In this document: positions 1-7,082 of the stretch, in pieces
Layout of the letters: each line of letters begins with the position of its first letter
Numbering within the stretch: position 1 is the stretch's first letter
Assembly: GCA_041859875.1 (NCBI GenBank)
Contig: JBFLFY010000039.1
Span: forward strand, 1-12,345
DNA: 12,345 bases
Source of the DNA: Thermocaproicibacter sp041859875
GTDB lineage: Bacteria > Bacillota > Clostridia > Oscillospirales > Acutalibacteraceae
Direction of reading: 5' to 3'
Notes under the pieces: model-generated
Seen by the model: the letters and a program-made list of their open reading frames with translations, nothing else
Databases searched by the model: none
What the model was told of the DNA's origin: nothing
Position numbers and translations under genes: made by a program

Positions 1-458
1 CCCAAAACGAAAACGCACCCCTTTGGAACTGTTACCGGGAATGCTGCAGAACCCTGTACTTTGGTTATGCCGTTCTGGATATAGGCCGACTCATCAAGCT
101 CTTTTCCGTCTACGGAAACAACGCCTTTTGAAAAGTTAATATCAACTTTCTGGCCTTCTGTGGCAATTACGCGTTTGATAATCCGTGTTTTCAGTTGTGT
201 GCCGTCGGCATCAATTACAACAACGTTGCCACGCTGAAAATTGCGATCGGCGCAGGAAACAAAAACGCGGTACCCGTTTACATAATTCGGCAGCATTGAG
301 TCGCCCTGCACCATAATATTAAGTCGAAAAATAAAAATGAGCAGAATCATTACGCCAATCAATGCCGTTATAAAAGCCTCTGCCCAATCGTAGCAGCCAG
401 CGGCAAAACCATTTTTGGGCTTTTCCTGCGGCTGAATACCGGAACCTGAATCCGCCAT
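1..458 (-). CDS. lepB: Signal peptidase I (3' end cut by window edge)
   Basis: Type I signal peptidase, the membrane serine protease that removes signal peptides from exported proteins. About 152 codons are visible, reading leftward from the ATG at 456-458. A short polar N-terminus is followed by one membrane segment at about residues 28-46. Next come the catalytic serine box QGDSM (Ser54) and the lysine box RIIKRVIA (Lys95); the Ser-Lys distance of 41 fits Gram-positive SipS-type enzymes. The last visible residues (GCVFVL, then a codon starting GG) lead into the expected GDN box outside the window. A good ribosome binding site (AAGGTGG, about 465-471) precedes the ATG. It follows rplS, the usual order in Firmicutes, but a strong terminator lies between them. 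Identification is firm; only the C-terminus is missing. Confidence 0.93.
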   Translation of the reverse strand, partial: MADSGSGIQPQEKPKNGFAAGCYDWAEAFITALIGVMILLIFIFRLNIMVQGDSMLPNYVNGYRVFVSCADRNFQRGNVVVIDADGTQLKTRIIKRVIATEGQKVDINFSKGVVSVDGKELDESAYIQNGITKVQGSAAFPVTVPKGCVFVL

Positions 459-492
459 AAAATTACCACCTTACAGCAAAATAACGGATAAC

Positions 493-518
493 AAAAAAGG
501 GACACTCTATGTCCCTTT
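493..518 (-). terminator. Intrinsic terminator between rplS and lepB
   Basis: On the minus strand a perfect 9-bp stem (AAAGGGACA / TGTCCCTTT) with a 5-nt loop runs into a U6 tract. It lies 25 nt after the rplS stop and only 34 nt before the lepB start. It should end most rplS transcripts and lower the expression of lepB relative to L19. I see no separate lepB promoter in the short gap, so lepB probably depends on read-through. Confidence 0.85.
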
Positions 519-542
519 CTCAATGTTTGTAATGATTAAAAA

Positions 543-887
543 TTACCGAATCTGTTCCTTAACCTTTGCCGCCTTGCCTACTCTGTGACGGATAAAGTAC
601 AGCTTCGCTCTGCGGACATGACCTTTACGGATAACCTTAACCGCCTTAACATTTGGGGAATGGATTGGGAATACTCTTTCAACGCCCACACCGTAAGAAA
701 CACGGCGGACTGTAAAAGTTTCGCTTACTGCACTGCCCTTGCGTGCAATCACTGTGCCTTCAAAAGCCTGAATTCTTTCGTGGTCACCTTCGCGGATATT
801 AACGTCCACACGAACGGTATCACCAATTTCGAACTGGGGAAGTTCCTTCTTAAGGGAATCCTGCGTAATAGTCTTTAATGCATCCAT
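543..887 (-). CDS. rplS: 50S ribosomal protein L19
   Basis: Ribosomal protein L19 of the large subunit, at the 30S-50S interface. The 114-residue length is normal. Recognisable family blocks are FEIGDTVRVDV near residue 20, the EGDHERIQAFEGTVIA stretch around 33-48, FTVRRVSYGVGVERVFP around 58-74, and the basic tail with GHVRRAKLYFIRHRVGKAAK. The ATG at 885-887 has a strong ribosome binding site (AAAGGAGAG at 896-904). It is transcribed leftward from a promoter near 1011-1039 through a structured leader and ends at the terminator at 493-518. In many Firmicutes trmD lies just upstream; here it is absent, and a divergent tRNA-Trp gene occupies that side. Confidence 0.98.
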   Translation of the reverse strand: MDALKTITQDSLKKELPQFEIGDTVRVDVNIREGDHERIQAFEGTVIARKGSAVSETFTVRRVSYGVGVERVFPIHSPNVKAVKVIRKGHVRRAKLYFIRHRVGKAAKVKEQIR

Positions 888-914
888 AAATTAAACTCTC
901 CTTTTAATTTCAGA

Positions 915-1000
915 CATTCATGCCAAAGGCAGAGGACTGTCAGCTTTATGCCCTGGAAACCGGGCATAATCCGCACCGATAAAGAATATCGGCGGACAAA
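915..1000 (-). promoter_or_regulatory. Structured 5' leader of rplS (candidate L19 autoregulatory leader)
   Basis: Three hairpins are visible in the roughly 115-nt untranslated leader. One is an outer stem at 971-995 (CCG plus CCGAT pairing with ATCGG plus CGG, with a two-base bulge). The second is a perfect 7-bp stem at 947-968 (TATGCCC / GGGCATA). The third is a short stem at 921-931 (TGCC / GGCA), 17 nt before the ribosome binding site. Low-GC Gram-positive rplS genes are known to carry an L19 leader through which the protein may repress its own mRNA. Position and structure suit that role, but I could not test the match to the family covariance model. Confidence 0.5.
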
Positions 1001-1010
1001 ATACTAATTA

Positions 1011-1039
1011 AGTTTATCACAGCTCCAATATAAATGCAA
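1011..1039 (-). promoter_or_regulatory. Probable promoter of rplS
   Basis: On the minus strand a -35 TTGCAT (1034-1039) is separated by 17 nt from a -10 TAAACT (1011-1016), preceded by a TGTGA extended element. The match to consensus is partial (3/6 and 4/6) but the spacing is ideal. The start would fall near 1004, giving a leader that contains all three hairpins. It is divergent from the tRNA-Trp promoter. Confidence 0.5.
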
Positions 1040-1077
1040 CATATATTTTCTCAAAACAGATTTCTGCTTTGCGTTGC

Positions 1078-1106
1078 TTGACAGTTTATGTCGGACGCGC
1101 TATAAT
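1078..1106 (+). promoter_or_regulatory. Perfect consensus sigma-A promoter of tRNA-Trp
   Basis: TTGACA (1078-1083), a 17-bp spacer, and TATAAT (1101-1106): both hexamers match the housekeeping consensus fully. The transcript would start about 14 nt before the mature tRNA. Such a strong promoter fits a stable-RNA gene. Confidence 0.93.
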
Positions 1107-1126
1107 ATTGAGCGTACCATTTTTAT

Positions 1127-1202
1127 AGGGGCATAGCTCAGCTGGTAGAGCAGCGGTCTCCAAAACCGCGTGCCGAGGGTTCGAATCCTTCTGCCCCTGC
1201 CA
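1127..1202 (+). tRNA. tRNA-Trp (anticodon CCA)
   Basis: A 76-nt cloverleaf with the CCA end encoded. The acceptor stem AGGGGCA pairs perfectly with TGCCCCT, with discriminator G. The D-arm is GCTC/GAGC. The anticodon stem is GCGGT/ACCGC with loop CTCCAAA, reading anticodon CCA for UGG. The T-arm is GAGGG/CCTTC with loop TTCGAAT. It is a single-gene unit with its own promoter and terminator. Confidence 0.97.
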
Positions 1203-1206
1203 TTTT

Positions 1207-1251
1207 AAGCCCGCATGAGTGCTGATATTTTCAGTATTCATGCGGGCTTTT
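1207..1251 (+). terminator. Terminator of tRNA-Trp
   Basis: A 19-bp stem (1207-1225 with 1231-1249, including a few G-T pairs) closes on a 5-nt loop and runs into a short T tract. It begins 5 nt after the CCA end. Confidence 0.9.
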
Positions 1252-1282
1252 GATTGCAAATTTGGGCTGCTAAAGGAACGAT

Positions 1283-1328
1283 AAAAAGCAGCCGCTGTCT
1301 CGGAAACCCGGGATGGTGACTGCTTTTT
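1283..1328 (-). terminator. Terminator of the GH3 gene (possibly bidirectional)
   Basis: AAAAAGCAG (1283-1291) pairs with CTGCTTTTT (1320-1328). An inner stem (TCTCGG with CCGGGA) forms within the loop. It has an A-run on one side and a T-run on the other, so it can act in both directions. It lies about 70 nt beyond the stop of the leftward glycosidase gene. Confidence 0.7.
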
Positions 1329-1394
1329 CGGCCTGTGAACGACTGTTCATCACTGTGTTTTTTTTGGCAGACATATTTTCATTAAAAAATTCTT

Positions 1395-3251
1395 TTAAGA
1401 TTGAGCTTTATAGCTTAATCCGAATCCCTGTTTGAAAAGCACATTGCTCGTTCCGATGCTTTGAACCGTCTTATACCATGGCATCGATAGTTTTCCCCTA
1501 AAGTCTGTTTTGTTCAACAGCACGTCTGCAATGCCCCCGCCTTCGCTGCCGGGAAGATAGCACATTACTACGCTGTTCCAATCTTTTAAATAATTTTGAA
1601 TCAGCACTTCTCTGCCCGCAACAACAAGAGTAACAGTCGGTTTTTGCAGACTTTTTGCAAGCTGAATTGCTTCTGTATTTCCGTTTAGTCCAAGGCTTCC
1701 AGTCAGGCTCAAGTCTTTTGTGTCGCCTTCCCATTCGGCGTACGGCTTTTCACCAACGCAAAGCAGAGTGACATCCGCCTTTGAAGCCTGGCTCTTATCC
1801 GTAATTATTTTCAGACCATATTCCTTTGCAGCAGACTGCAGACCTTCCAGAATTGTGGTTCCCTTTGTGACGTGCTGACCATTCTGGTCTATCCCGCCTG
1901 CCCACTGAACAGTCCAACCACCGCATTGCACCCCAACATTGTCCGCGGCAGGCCCTGTAACGAAAACGGTGCTTCCTTTTTTAAGCGGCAGTGTATTTTT
2001 ATCATTTTTAACAAGGACCAGGCTTTCCTCAGCTAACCGCTTTGCCAAGTCACGGATTCCCTGAGTACCGACCTGCGCCACCTCATGCTTAACATTTTTC
2101 TCCATGGGGTCGTCAAACAGCCCCATTTCATATTTCACCGTTAAAATACGGCAGACAGCATCATCAATGCGGGACTGCGGAATTGCGCCGCTGTTAACTG
2201 CTTTTTCAATTAAGCGGCCGCATTCTTCAAAATTTTCCGGCTGCATCAGCATGTCGATTCCCGCATTAATTGCTGCTGCCAGCTTTTCGCCGAGATCTTT
2301 ACCCGGAATATGCTGAATGGATTCCCAGTCGCTAACTACAAATCCGTCGAACTTCAGTTCTCCTTTTAGCTTTCCGGTTAAAAGCTGTTTATTAGCATGC
2401 ATTTTAACTCCATTTACGCTGCTGTGACTGGCCATGACAATTTTAACGCCTTCCTTCAGAAGTGCCCGGTAAGGCTTGAGCAACTCTTCCAGCTGTGCAT
2501 CCGTAAGCTTTGCATCTCCACGGTCGATGAGTTTGCCCTCTTCGCCAGTACCGAAAACGACACTTCCATCCCCAACAAAGTGCTTAGCCGTCGGCATCAC
2601 GCCATGGTCAAGCTGGCCCTTTGCAAAAGCCGCGCCAAGCTTTGCAACCAGATTAGGGTCTGAAGAATAGCTTTCATAGGTTCTGCCCCACCGTGGGTCG
2701 GAATCTACCGCAAGGCAGGGGCCAAAATTCCACAGGACGCCGGTCACTTTCATTTCCTCCGCGACGGCTGCACCCATCTGATTCGTCAGCTGCTCATCAT
2801 TTGCCGCACCAATTCCAATATTGTGAGGGAATATCACAGAATCCTGAACATTGTTGTGCCCATGGATTGCATCCAGCCCATACAGGCACGGAATTGGCAG
2901 CATAGAACTCATGGCGGCTTTCTGGTACCCCTCAACAAAGGAGCGCCAGGTTGCTGCGTCCCGGGAACGAGAATTCCCGCCATTCAGTACGGAACCATAA
3001 CAGTTCTTCTGCATATCGTCGTATGTCAGACGATAACCAGCGCCCTGCAGCATCTGAGCAATTTTCTGCTGCAAGGTCATCTTTTTCATAAGAGCTGCGA
3101 CTTTTTCCGCTGTTGACTGGGCATTTGAGCCTGCAGCGGCCTGTACTGTGGTGCTGCCGGCAGGCTTAGACTCCGGTTTTGTAAAGATGCCACAGCTTGT
3201 AGCTGAAAATAAAATCAGACAGGAACAAATGATACTGAGAATCTTCTTCAT
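1395..3251 (-). CDS. Family 3 beta-glucosidase lipoprotein
   Basis: Secreted glycoside hydrolase of family GH3, probably releasing glucose from the non-reducing ends of beta-glucans or cello-oligosaccharides at the cell surface. The start is taken at the ATG at 3249-3251 (618 residues). The GAGAGGGG ribosome binding site at 3261-3268 is well spaced for it, whereas the TTG nine bases upstream abuts that site. Residues 1-20 form a lipoprotein signal peptide ending SATSC (Cys20). The N-terminal GH3 barrel (about 50-375) shows DPRWGR, KHFVGDG and VVSDWES, with Asp308 the expected nucleophile. The C-terminal alpha/beta domain (about 395-615) carries GEKPYAEWEGD, whose Glu506 matches the acid/base of the plant exo-beta-glucanase group, and ends GFGLSY. 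There is no fibronectin-type tail as in BglX, so it is the short two-domain form. Exact substrate is not predictable. Confidence 0.93.
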   Translation of the reverse strand: MKKILSIICSCLILFSATSCGIFTKPESKPAGSTTVQAAAGSNAQSTAEKVAALMKKMTLQQKIAQMLQGAGYRLTYDDMQKNCYGSVLNGGNSRSRDAATWRSFVEGYQKAAMSSMLPIPCLYGLDAIHGHNNVQDSVIFPHNIGIGAANDEQLTNQMGAAVAEEMKVTGVLWNFGPCLAVDSDPRWGRTYESYSSDPNLVAKLGAAFAKGQLDHGVMPTAKHFVGDGSVVFGTGEEGKLIDRGDAKLTDAQLEELLKPYRALLKEGVKIVMASHSSVNGVKMHANKQLLTGKLKGELKFDGFVVSDWESIQHIPGKDLGEKLAAAINAGIDMLMQPENFEECGRLIEKAVNSGAIPQSRIDDAVCRILTVKYEMGLFDDPMEKNVKHEVAQVGTQGIRDLAKRLAEESLVLVKNDKNTLPLKKGSTVFVTGPAADNVGVQCGGWTVQWAGGIDQNGQHVTKGTTILEGLQSAAKEYGLKIITDKSQASKADVTLLCVGEKPYAEWEGDTKDLSLTGSLGLNGNTEAIQLAKSLQKPTVTLVVAGREVLIQNYLKDWNSVVMCYLPGSEGGGIADVLLNKTDFRGKLSMPWYKTVQSIGTSNVLFKQGFGLSYKAQS

Positions 3252-3348
3252 TCCAATCAACCCCTCTCATTGCGTTTTCTTTGGGTAGAAAACGGTCAGA
3301 ATAACGCATATCAGTTTTTCCGGCATTGCCCCGTGTGACTAATTTGCC

Positions 3349-3377
3349 GTAATAAAATGGTAATTGTTACAATTCAA
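3349..3377 (-). promoter_or_regulatory. Probable promoter of the GH3 gene with palindromic operator candidate
   Basis: Minus strand: -35 TTGAAT (3372-3377), 17-nt spacer, -10 TATTAC (3349-3354), each 4/6 to consensus. A perfect palindrome AATTGT-T-ACAATT (3362-3374) overlaps the -35 box and spacer, where a repressor would block polymerase. The implied leader is about 90 nt. The remaining sequence to 3486 shows no other gene or signal. Confidence 0.45.
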
Positions 3378-3486
3378 TCCGCTTTACTTCTTTCATGTTA
3401 CTCCGGCTGGAAATCCCTGTCAATCAGCAATCCTGCATAATTTTTCAGGGAATGATTTGATGATTTTCAGAACACGAAAATAAATT

Positions 3487-3511
3487 GGGACCTGCCACGA
3501 AGGCAGATCCC
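3487..3511 (-). terminator. Hairpin after the nitroreductase gene
   Basis: On the minus strand a 10-bp stem (one G-T pair) with loop TTCGT is followed by AATTTATTTT, a weak U tract. It starts 23 nt after the stop codon at 3535-3537. It is very likely the transcript end, though termination may be leaky toward the GH3 gene. Confidence 0.65.
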
Positions 3512-3534
3512 GAAAAGTACCGAGTCTTTCGTTT

Positions 3535-4056
3535 TTAAAGATGATTATAAAATACTGTCTGTTCAAGAGGTTTTCTGCTGAAGTGACGTTCCGGATTGGG
3601 TGCGGCGTCCTTTCCCGGATAGCCGGCCGGGAAAAGCGCAATGGGAATGATATTACATGGAAGAGCAAATTCCCTGACTACGGCTGCGGGGTCAAAATAA
3701 CCAACCCAAGTTGTCCCAAGGCCTAGGTCAGCGGCCTCCATCATCATGTGAGTTCCAACAATGCTGGCGTCAATGTCGCCAAATTCTTTGCCGTCATACC
3801 CACGCTTCCAGCTTTCCCTGCTGTCATAGCAAACCAGAAAGGCAAGAGGGGCATTAAAATGGCAGGAAGTACATTTTTTCAGCTTGTTAAGCGCCTCTTC
3901 GCTTTCAAGCACAAGAATCTTTTGCGGCTGGTTATTGCATGCGGTTGGGGCAAGCCTGCCAGCTTGCAGAATACGGTCAATTTTTTCTTTCTCTACTTTT
4001 TTAGGGCTGAACTGACGCAGAGAGTACCGATTTGCGGCAAGTTCCAAGAAGTCCAT
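3535..4056 (-). CDS. Nitroreductase-family FMN oxidoreductase
   Basis: Small (173 residues) flavoprotein of the nitroreductase superfamily; members use NAD(P)H to reduce nitro compounds, quinones or flavins in the cytoplasm. The N-terminal RYSLRQF (Arg10, Ser12, Arg14) and APTACNNQP (36-44) are FMN-binding family blocks. GLGTTWVG (112-119) is the second flavin-side block, and Arg157 and Arg161 in the C-terminal tail are typical phosphate contacts. The ATG at 4054-4056 is preceded by AGGAAAGGTGG about 10 nt away. A CTSC pair (62-65) lies in the middle region; its role is unknown. It diverges from the alcohol dehydrogenase and probably has its own promoter with a palindrome on the -10 region. 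True substrate unknown. Confidence 0.88.
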   Translation of the reverse strand: MDFLELAANRYSLRQFSPKKVEKEKIDRILQAGRLAPTACNNQPQKILVLESEEALNKLKKCTSCHFNAPLAFLVCYDSRESWKRGYDGKEFGDIDASIVGTHMMMEAADLGLGTTWVGYFDPAAVVREFALPCNIIPIALFPAGYPGKDAAPNPERHFSRKPLEQTVFYNHL

Positions 4057-4138
4057 TCTGAGAATTCCACCTTTCCTGATGTTTTGGCGATATTGACCGA
4101 CAGCAAAAAACGAGCTTTACTTTCTTTGCCCGGCCTAC

Positions 4139-4174
4139 TATACTAAAGTATAACCATCCGAAAATCAATCTGCA
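4139..4174 (-). promoter_or_regulatory. Probable nitroreductase promoter with palindrome on the -10 region
   Basis: Minus strand: a -10 TATACT (5/6, 4147-4152) lies 17 nt from a weak -35 TTGCAG. The -10 is one arm of a perfect palindrome, TATACT-AA-AGTATA on the plus strand (4139-4152). A protein bound here would cover the -10 box and start region, so this is a candidate operator for a redox- or electrophile-sensing repressor. No regulator gene lies beside it. Confidence 0.45.
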
Positions 4175-4342
4175 AGTACCAGTATTTTTGTTCAAAGGCA
4201 CAGCTTGTTATACGGAAAGTCTTTTTGCTGATAAGAGTTAGGTCATCTGCTAAAAGCAGGAAACTGCTTGGAAGTATTTGAGAAGGGCGCATGGCGCAGC
4301 ATTCTGTTGCTTCATAAAATGCTCAGAAATAAATATAAATAT
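4153..4342. other. Divergent intergenic stretch before the alcohol dehydrogenase
   Basis: Together with the nitroreductase leader this makes a gene-free gap of about 300 nt. I find no convincing promoter for the rightward dehydrogenase gene, although one must be present. The only clear structure is a 6-bp hairpin with a GAAA loop (AAGCAG / CTGCTT, 4254-4269), which would sit in the 5' leader of the dehydrogenase mRNA. No small gene is apparent. Confidence 0.4.
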
Positions 4343-4356
4343 GGAGGCTAAACGCA

Positions 4357-5520
4357 ATGAATAATTTTGATTACCACATCCCAACTGACGTGTACTTTGG
4401 AAAAGGTCAAATCAATCAGCTTGGGCAGAGAATGTCTTCGATTGCAAAGAAAGTGCTTTTCGTCTACGGCGGGGGAAGTATTAAGAGAATTGGGCTGTAT
4501 GACCAGGCTATGCAGCAGCTGAAACAGGCAGGCATAACGGTGTTTGAGCTTGCCGGTGTCGAACCAAACCCACGGATTCAAACTGTAAAAAAAGGCGTTG
4601 CAGTCTGCAAGCAGGAAGGCATTGAAGGCGTACTTGCAGTTGGCGGCGGCAGTACAATCGACTGTGCTAAAATGATTGCAGCAGGCGCCTGCTACGATGG
4701 TGACACCTGGGACCTTGTCCTCGACAGCAATAAAATCAAAAAGGCAATTCCTGTTGCCGCCATACTTACCCTCGCGGCTACCGGCTCCGAAATGGACGGT
4801 TTTGCTGTTATTTCCGATATGGACAAAAATGAAAAATGGGGCACCGGAAATGAATTGACAAAACCTGTATTTGCCATTATGGATCCGCAGTATACATTCA
4901 GTGTTTCCAAATATCAAACTGCCGCCGGGTCATCTGACATCATGAGCCATACTTTTGAAAACTATTTTAACAACACAAATGGAGCTTTCCTTCAAGCACG
5001 CCTAGCGGAAGGAATTCTAAAGACTGTTATAAAATATGCGCCGATTGCCATTGAGCATCCAGATAATTATGAAGCCCGCGCAAATCTCATGTGGGCATCC
5101 AGTTTGGCAATCAACGGTCTGATTAGTTACGGCGAAGACACAGCCTGGACGGTACATCCCATGGAGCATGAGCTGAGCGCATTTTACGATATTACCCATG
5201 GCGCAGGCCTTGCCCTTTTGACGCCGTACTGGATGGAATATATTCTGTGCGAAAAAACGGTCGGCAAGTTTGCAGAATACGGTGTAAATGTATGGGGTAT
5301 TGATGCATCCAAAGAGCCCATGTCCATTGCTAAGGAAGCCATAGCGAAAACCAGGGGATTTTTCCGTTCGATTGGAATGCCAAGCCATCTTAAAGACCTT
5401 GGCATTGACCAGACACACTTTGACATGATGTCTGAAAAAGCGGCAAATGGTGGGCTTGCGAATGGATTTATGCCGCTTACCAAAGAAGATGTAAAGAAAA
5501 TATTTACGATGGCTTTATAG
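4357..5520 (+). CDS. Iron-dependent alcohol dehydrogenase, butanol dehydrogenase type
   Basis: Cytoplasmic group III (iron-containing) alcohol dehydrogenase that reduces aldehydes such as butanal to alcohols, or the reverse, disposing of reducing equivalents in fermentation. Its 387 residues are the normal length. The opening (NNFDYHIPTDVYFGKGQI) and the block YGGGSIKR (37-44) are close to clostridial NADPH butanol dehydrogenases and E. coli YqhD. The cofactor box is VGGGSTIDCAK (95-105). Metal ligands appear as Asp194 and His198 (SDIMSH), His267 (HPMEH) and His281 (DITHGAG), the same numbers as in YqhD. The small GGGS loop rather than an acidic residue points to NADP(H). The ribosome binding site GGAGG (4343-4347) fixes the start. 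No terminator is evident after it. Confidence 0.93.
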   Translation: MNNFDYHIPTDVYFGKGQINQLGQRMSSIAKKVLFVYGGGSIKRIGLYDQAMQQLKQAGITVFELAGVEPNPRIQTVKKGVAVCKQEGIEGVLAVGGGSTIDCAKMIAAGACYDGDTWDLVLDSNKIKKAIPVAAILTLAATGSEMDGFAVISDMDKNEKWGTGNELTKPVFAIMDPQYTFSVSKYQTAAGSSDIMSHTFENYFNNTNGAFLQARLAEGILKTVIKYAPIAIEHPDNYEARANLMWASSLAINGLISYGEDTAWTVHPMEHELSAFYDITHGAGLALLTPYWMEYILCEKTVGKFAEYGVNVWGIDASKEPMSIAKEAIAKTRGFFRSIGMPSHLKDLGIDQTHFDMMSEKAANGGLANGFMPLTKEDVKKIFTMAL

Positions 5521-5624
5521 GGGCAAAGGAATCAAGTAACAGTCCACTAAACTTTATCACGGTCACAGCATCATTTCAGTAGGCATAACATTTTCACAGC
5601 GGTAAGAAAAAAGCATCAGCAAAA

Positions 5625-5650
5625 AGCCAGATTCAGTGTCACTGTTGGCT
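5625..5650 (+). other. Hairpin upstream of the serine hydrolase gene
   Basis: AGCCA (5625-5629) pairs with TGGCT (5646-5650), with an inner CAG/CTG stem. There is no T tract, so it is not a clear terminator. It lies 27 nt before the next start codon and may be part of that mRNA leader or end the preceding transcript weakly. No convincing promoter was found in 5521-5676. Confidence 0.3.
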
Positions 5651-5676
5651 CATGCATAATCTTACTGAAAGGAAAG

Positions 5677-6837
5677 ATGAAAATGAAAAAGTGTCTTGCT
5701 TTTCTAATGGCTTTGACCATGGCGCTTCTGCCCTGCGGCTGTGGAAAACAGCAGCCTTCCCCGCCTGCCTCGAGTAAAATCACAACGCCTTCTTCTGCAG
5801 CCAGCAGCACTGTTTCGTCTGCTCCAAATATTCCAGCGAACACCGCTGCTTGGCCGACAAAAGATTGGAGCATAAGCACTCCGGAGCAGCAAGGAATAGA
5901 CGCAGCGAAACTTGCAAAGGCCGACAAGCGCATTCGGGACAATTACCCTAACTTTTACAGTCTTCTGATTGTGCGGCACGGATTTCTCGTCTACGAAAAG
6001 TATTATGGCGGCATGACCCGTGACAATGCTAACCCGGTTTACTCTGTCACTAAAAGCGTGACCTCCGCCCTAACAGGCATCGCTGTGCACAAGAAGCTTC
6101 TACAAGGTGTCAACCAGCGAATTTCAGACCTCCTGCCGGAATATTTTACAAAAGTAGACAATCAGCAGAAAAAAGACATTACGGTAGAACACGCACTGAC
6201 CATGACGGGCGGCCTGCGCAGTACTGACGACGATTTCAGGTCATTCTACCGAAGCAGCGACTGGGCACAGGATACTCTTAGCCAGCCGCTTACAGCGAAA
6301 CCCGGAACGAAATTCGGATACAACACGGGACTTCCACAGTTTCTTTCGGTTATCATCGCAAAAAGCACCGGAATGAGTTTAAGAAAGTTTGCCGAAGAAA
6401 ATTTGTTTTCGAAAATTGGAGTTACAGTTCATGCTTGGGATAAAGACTCAAAAGGTTATTACGGGGGCGGTTTCGGGCTAAGCCTTACTCCAAGAGATAT
6501 GGCAAAGTTCGGTTACTTGTATTTGCACAATGGCAACTGGAACGGCGAACAGATTATTCCGCAGGACTGGATGAAGGCTTCCATCGGCAAGCATGTCGCC
6601 GTCGACAAAGGGCTTGATTACGGCTATCTGTTCTGGATTCAGCAGGTAAGCAATTCTGAGAACGGAAAAAGCTGGTTTGCCTACCACGCCGCCGGTTCTG
6701 GAGGGCAGATTATTATCATGGTCCCCGGCCTCGACCTGGTGGCGGTCATCACCGCCAACGTGAGAGACAAATCCAAAGACGGCAAAGATACACTGAGCCT
6801 GATACCCGGATATGTCATGCCAGCGGTCAATCAGTAG
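5677..6837 (+). CDS. Secreted SxxK serine hydrolase lipoprotein (beta-lactamase/PBP-like)
   Basis: Member of the large class C beta-lactamase-related serine hydrolase group (COG1680), which includes esterases, carboxylesterases, 6-aminohexanoate-dimer hydrolase and D-amino peptidases. Residues 1-22 form a lipoprotein signal peptide ending LLPCGC (Cys22 the likely lipid site). A low-complexity Ser/Thr/Pro/Ala linker (25-58) follows. The catalytic SVTK (Ser123, Lys126) lies in YSVTKSVTSALTG, the second motif is GYNT (Tyr215), and HAAGSGG (337-343) takes the place of the KTG box. The 386-residue length is typical. A second ATG at 5683 is about as well placed after AAAGG. Substrate cannot be assigned; true beta-lactamase activity is unlikely from sequence alone. 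It is closed by the strong terminator at 6938-6979. Confidence 0.88.
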   Translation: MKMKKCLAFLMALTMALLPCGCGKQQPSPPASSKITTPSSAASSTVSSAPNIPANTAAWPTKDWSISTPEQQGIDAAKLAKADKRIRDNYPNFYSLLIVRHGFLVYEKYYGGMTRDNANPVYSVTKSVTSALTGIAVHKKLLQGVNQRISDLLPEYFTKVDNQQKKDITVEHALTMTGGLRSTDDDFRSFYRSSDWAQDTLSQPLTAKPGTKFGYNTGLPQFLSVIIAKSTGMSLRKFAEENLFSKIGVTVHAWDKDSKGYYGGGFGLSLTPRDMAKFGYLYLHNGNWNGEQIIPQDWMKASIGKHVAVDKGLDYGYLFWIQQVSNSENGKSWFAYHAAGSGGQIIIMVPGLDLVAVITANVRDKSKDGKDTLSLIPGYVMPAVNQ

Positions 6838-6937
6838 CCCACCACCTTACAAAGACCTGCTGGCAACTGAAAAGTAACAAGACTGGAATGCAGCCATTGA
6901 TGAATTTGGAAAATTAAATAAAGTTATAAGCGTCCTC

Positions 6938-6979
6938 AAAAAGACTTCGACTCAAAATGAACTGAGCCGAAGTCTTTTT
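6938..6979 (+). terminator. Strong terminator after the serine hydrolase
   Basis: AAAAAGACTTCG (6938-6949) pairs with CGAAGTCTTTTT (6968-6979), with ACTCA/TGAGC extending the stem inward. A-run and T-run flank it, so it can work in both directions and isolates the TetR operon. Confidence 0.9.
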
Positions 6980-7024
6980 CTATATTCAGATTACCAGGCA
7001 GTATGACAAAGATTCGAAACTCAA

Positions 7025-7055
7025 AATATTTATAGAATACTGCTCTATAAATATT
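7025..7055 (+). promoter_or_regulatory. Perfect inverted repeat, probable TetR-family operator 1
   Basis: Arms of 12 bp (AATATTTATAGA at 7025-7036 and TCTATAAATATT at 7044-7055) match without error around a 7-bp centre. The right arm runs into the -35 box. Size, symmetry and position before a TetR-family gene are those of an autoregulatory operator. A second, weaker copy lies at 7087-7110. Confidence 0.75.
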
Positions 7056-7082
7056 GACAAAGAGTAAGGAGGCTGGTATTCT
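7054..7082 (+). promoter_or_regulatory. Promoter of the TetR-ABC operon
   Basis: A perfect -35 TTGACA (7054-7059), a 17-bp spacer and -10 TATTCT (7077-7082, 4/6). The start would be near 7089, inside the second operator copy. Operators overlap both ends of the core promoter, so binding should shut it off. Confidence 0.75.

Noticed and set aside
585..878. 97-codon open frame opposite rplS
   Set aside because: It is fully antisense to the well-supported L19 gene, has no family resemblance and no ribosome binding site.
3252..3260. TTG start three codons upstream in the GH3 gene
   Set aside because: It abuts the ribosome binding site with no spacing; the ATG at 3249-3251 is 9 nt away and gives a standard MKK lipoprotein signal.
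3420..3668. 82-codon minus-strand frame overlapping the nitroreductase 3' end
   Set aside because: It overlaps the nitroreductase in another frame and runs through its terminator hairpin; no ribosome binding site or recognisable motif.
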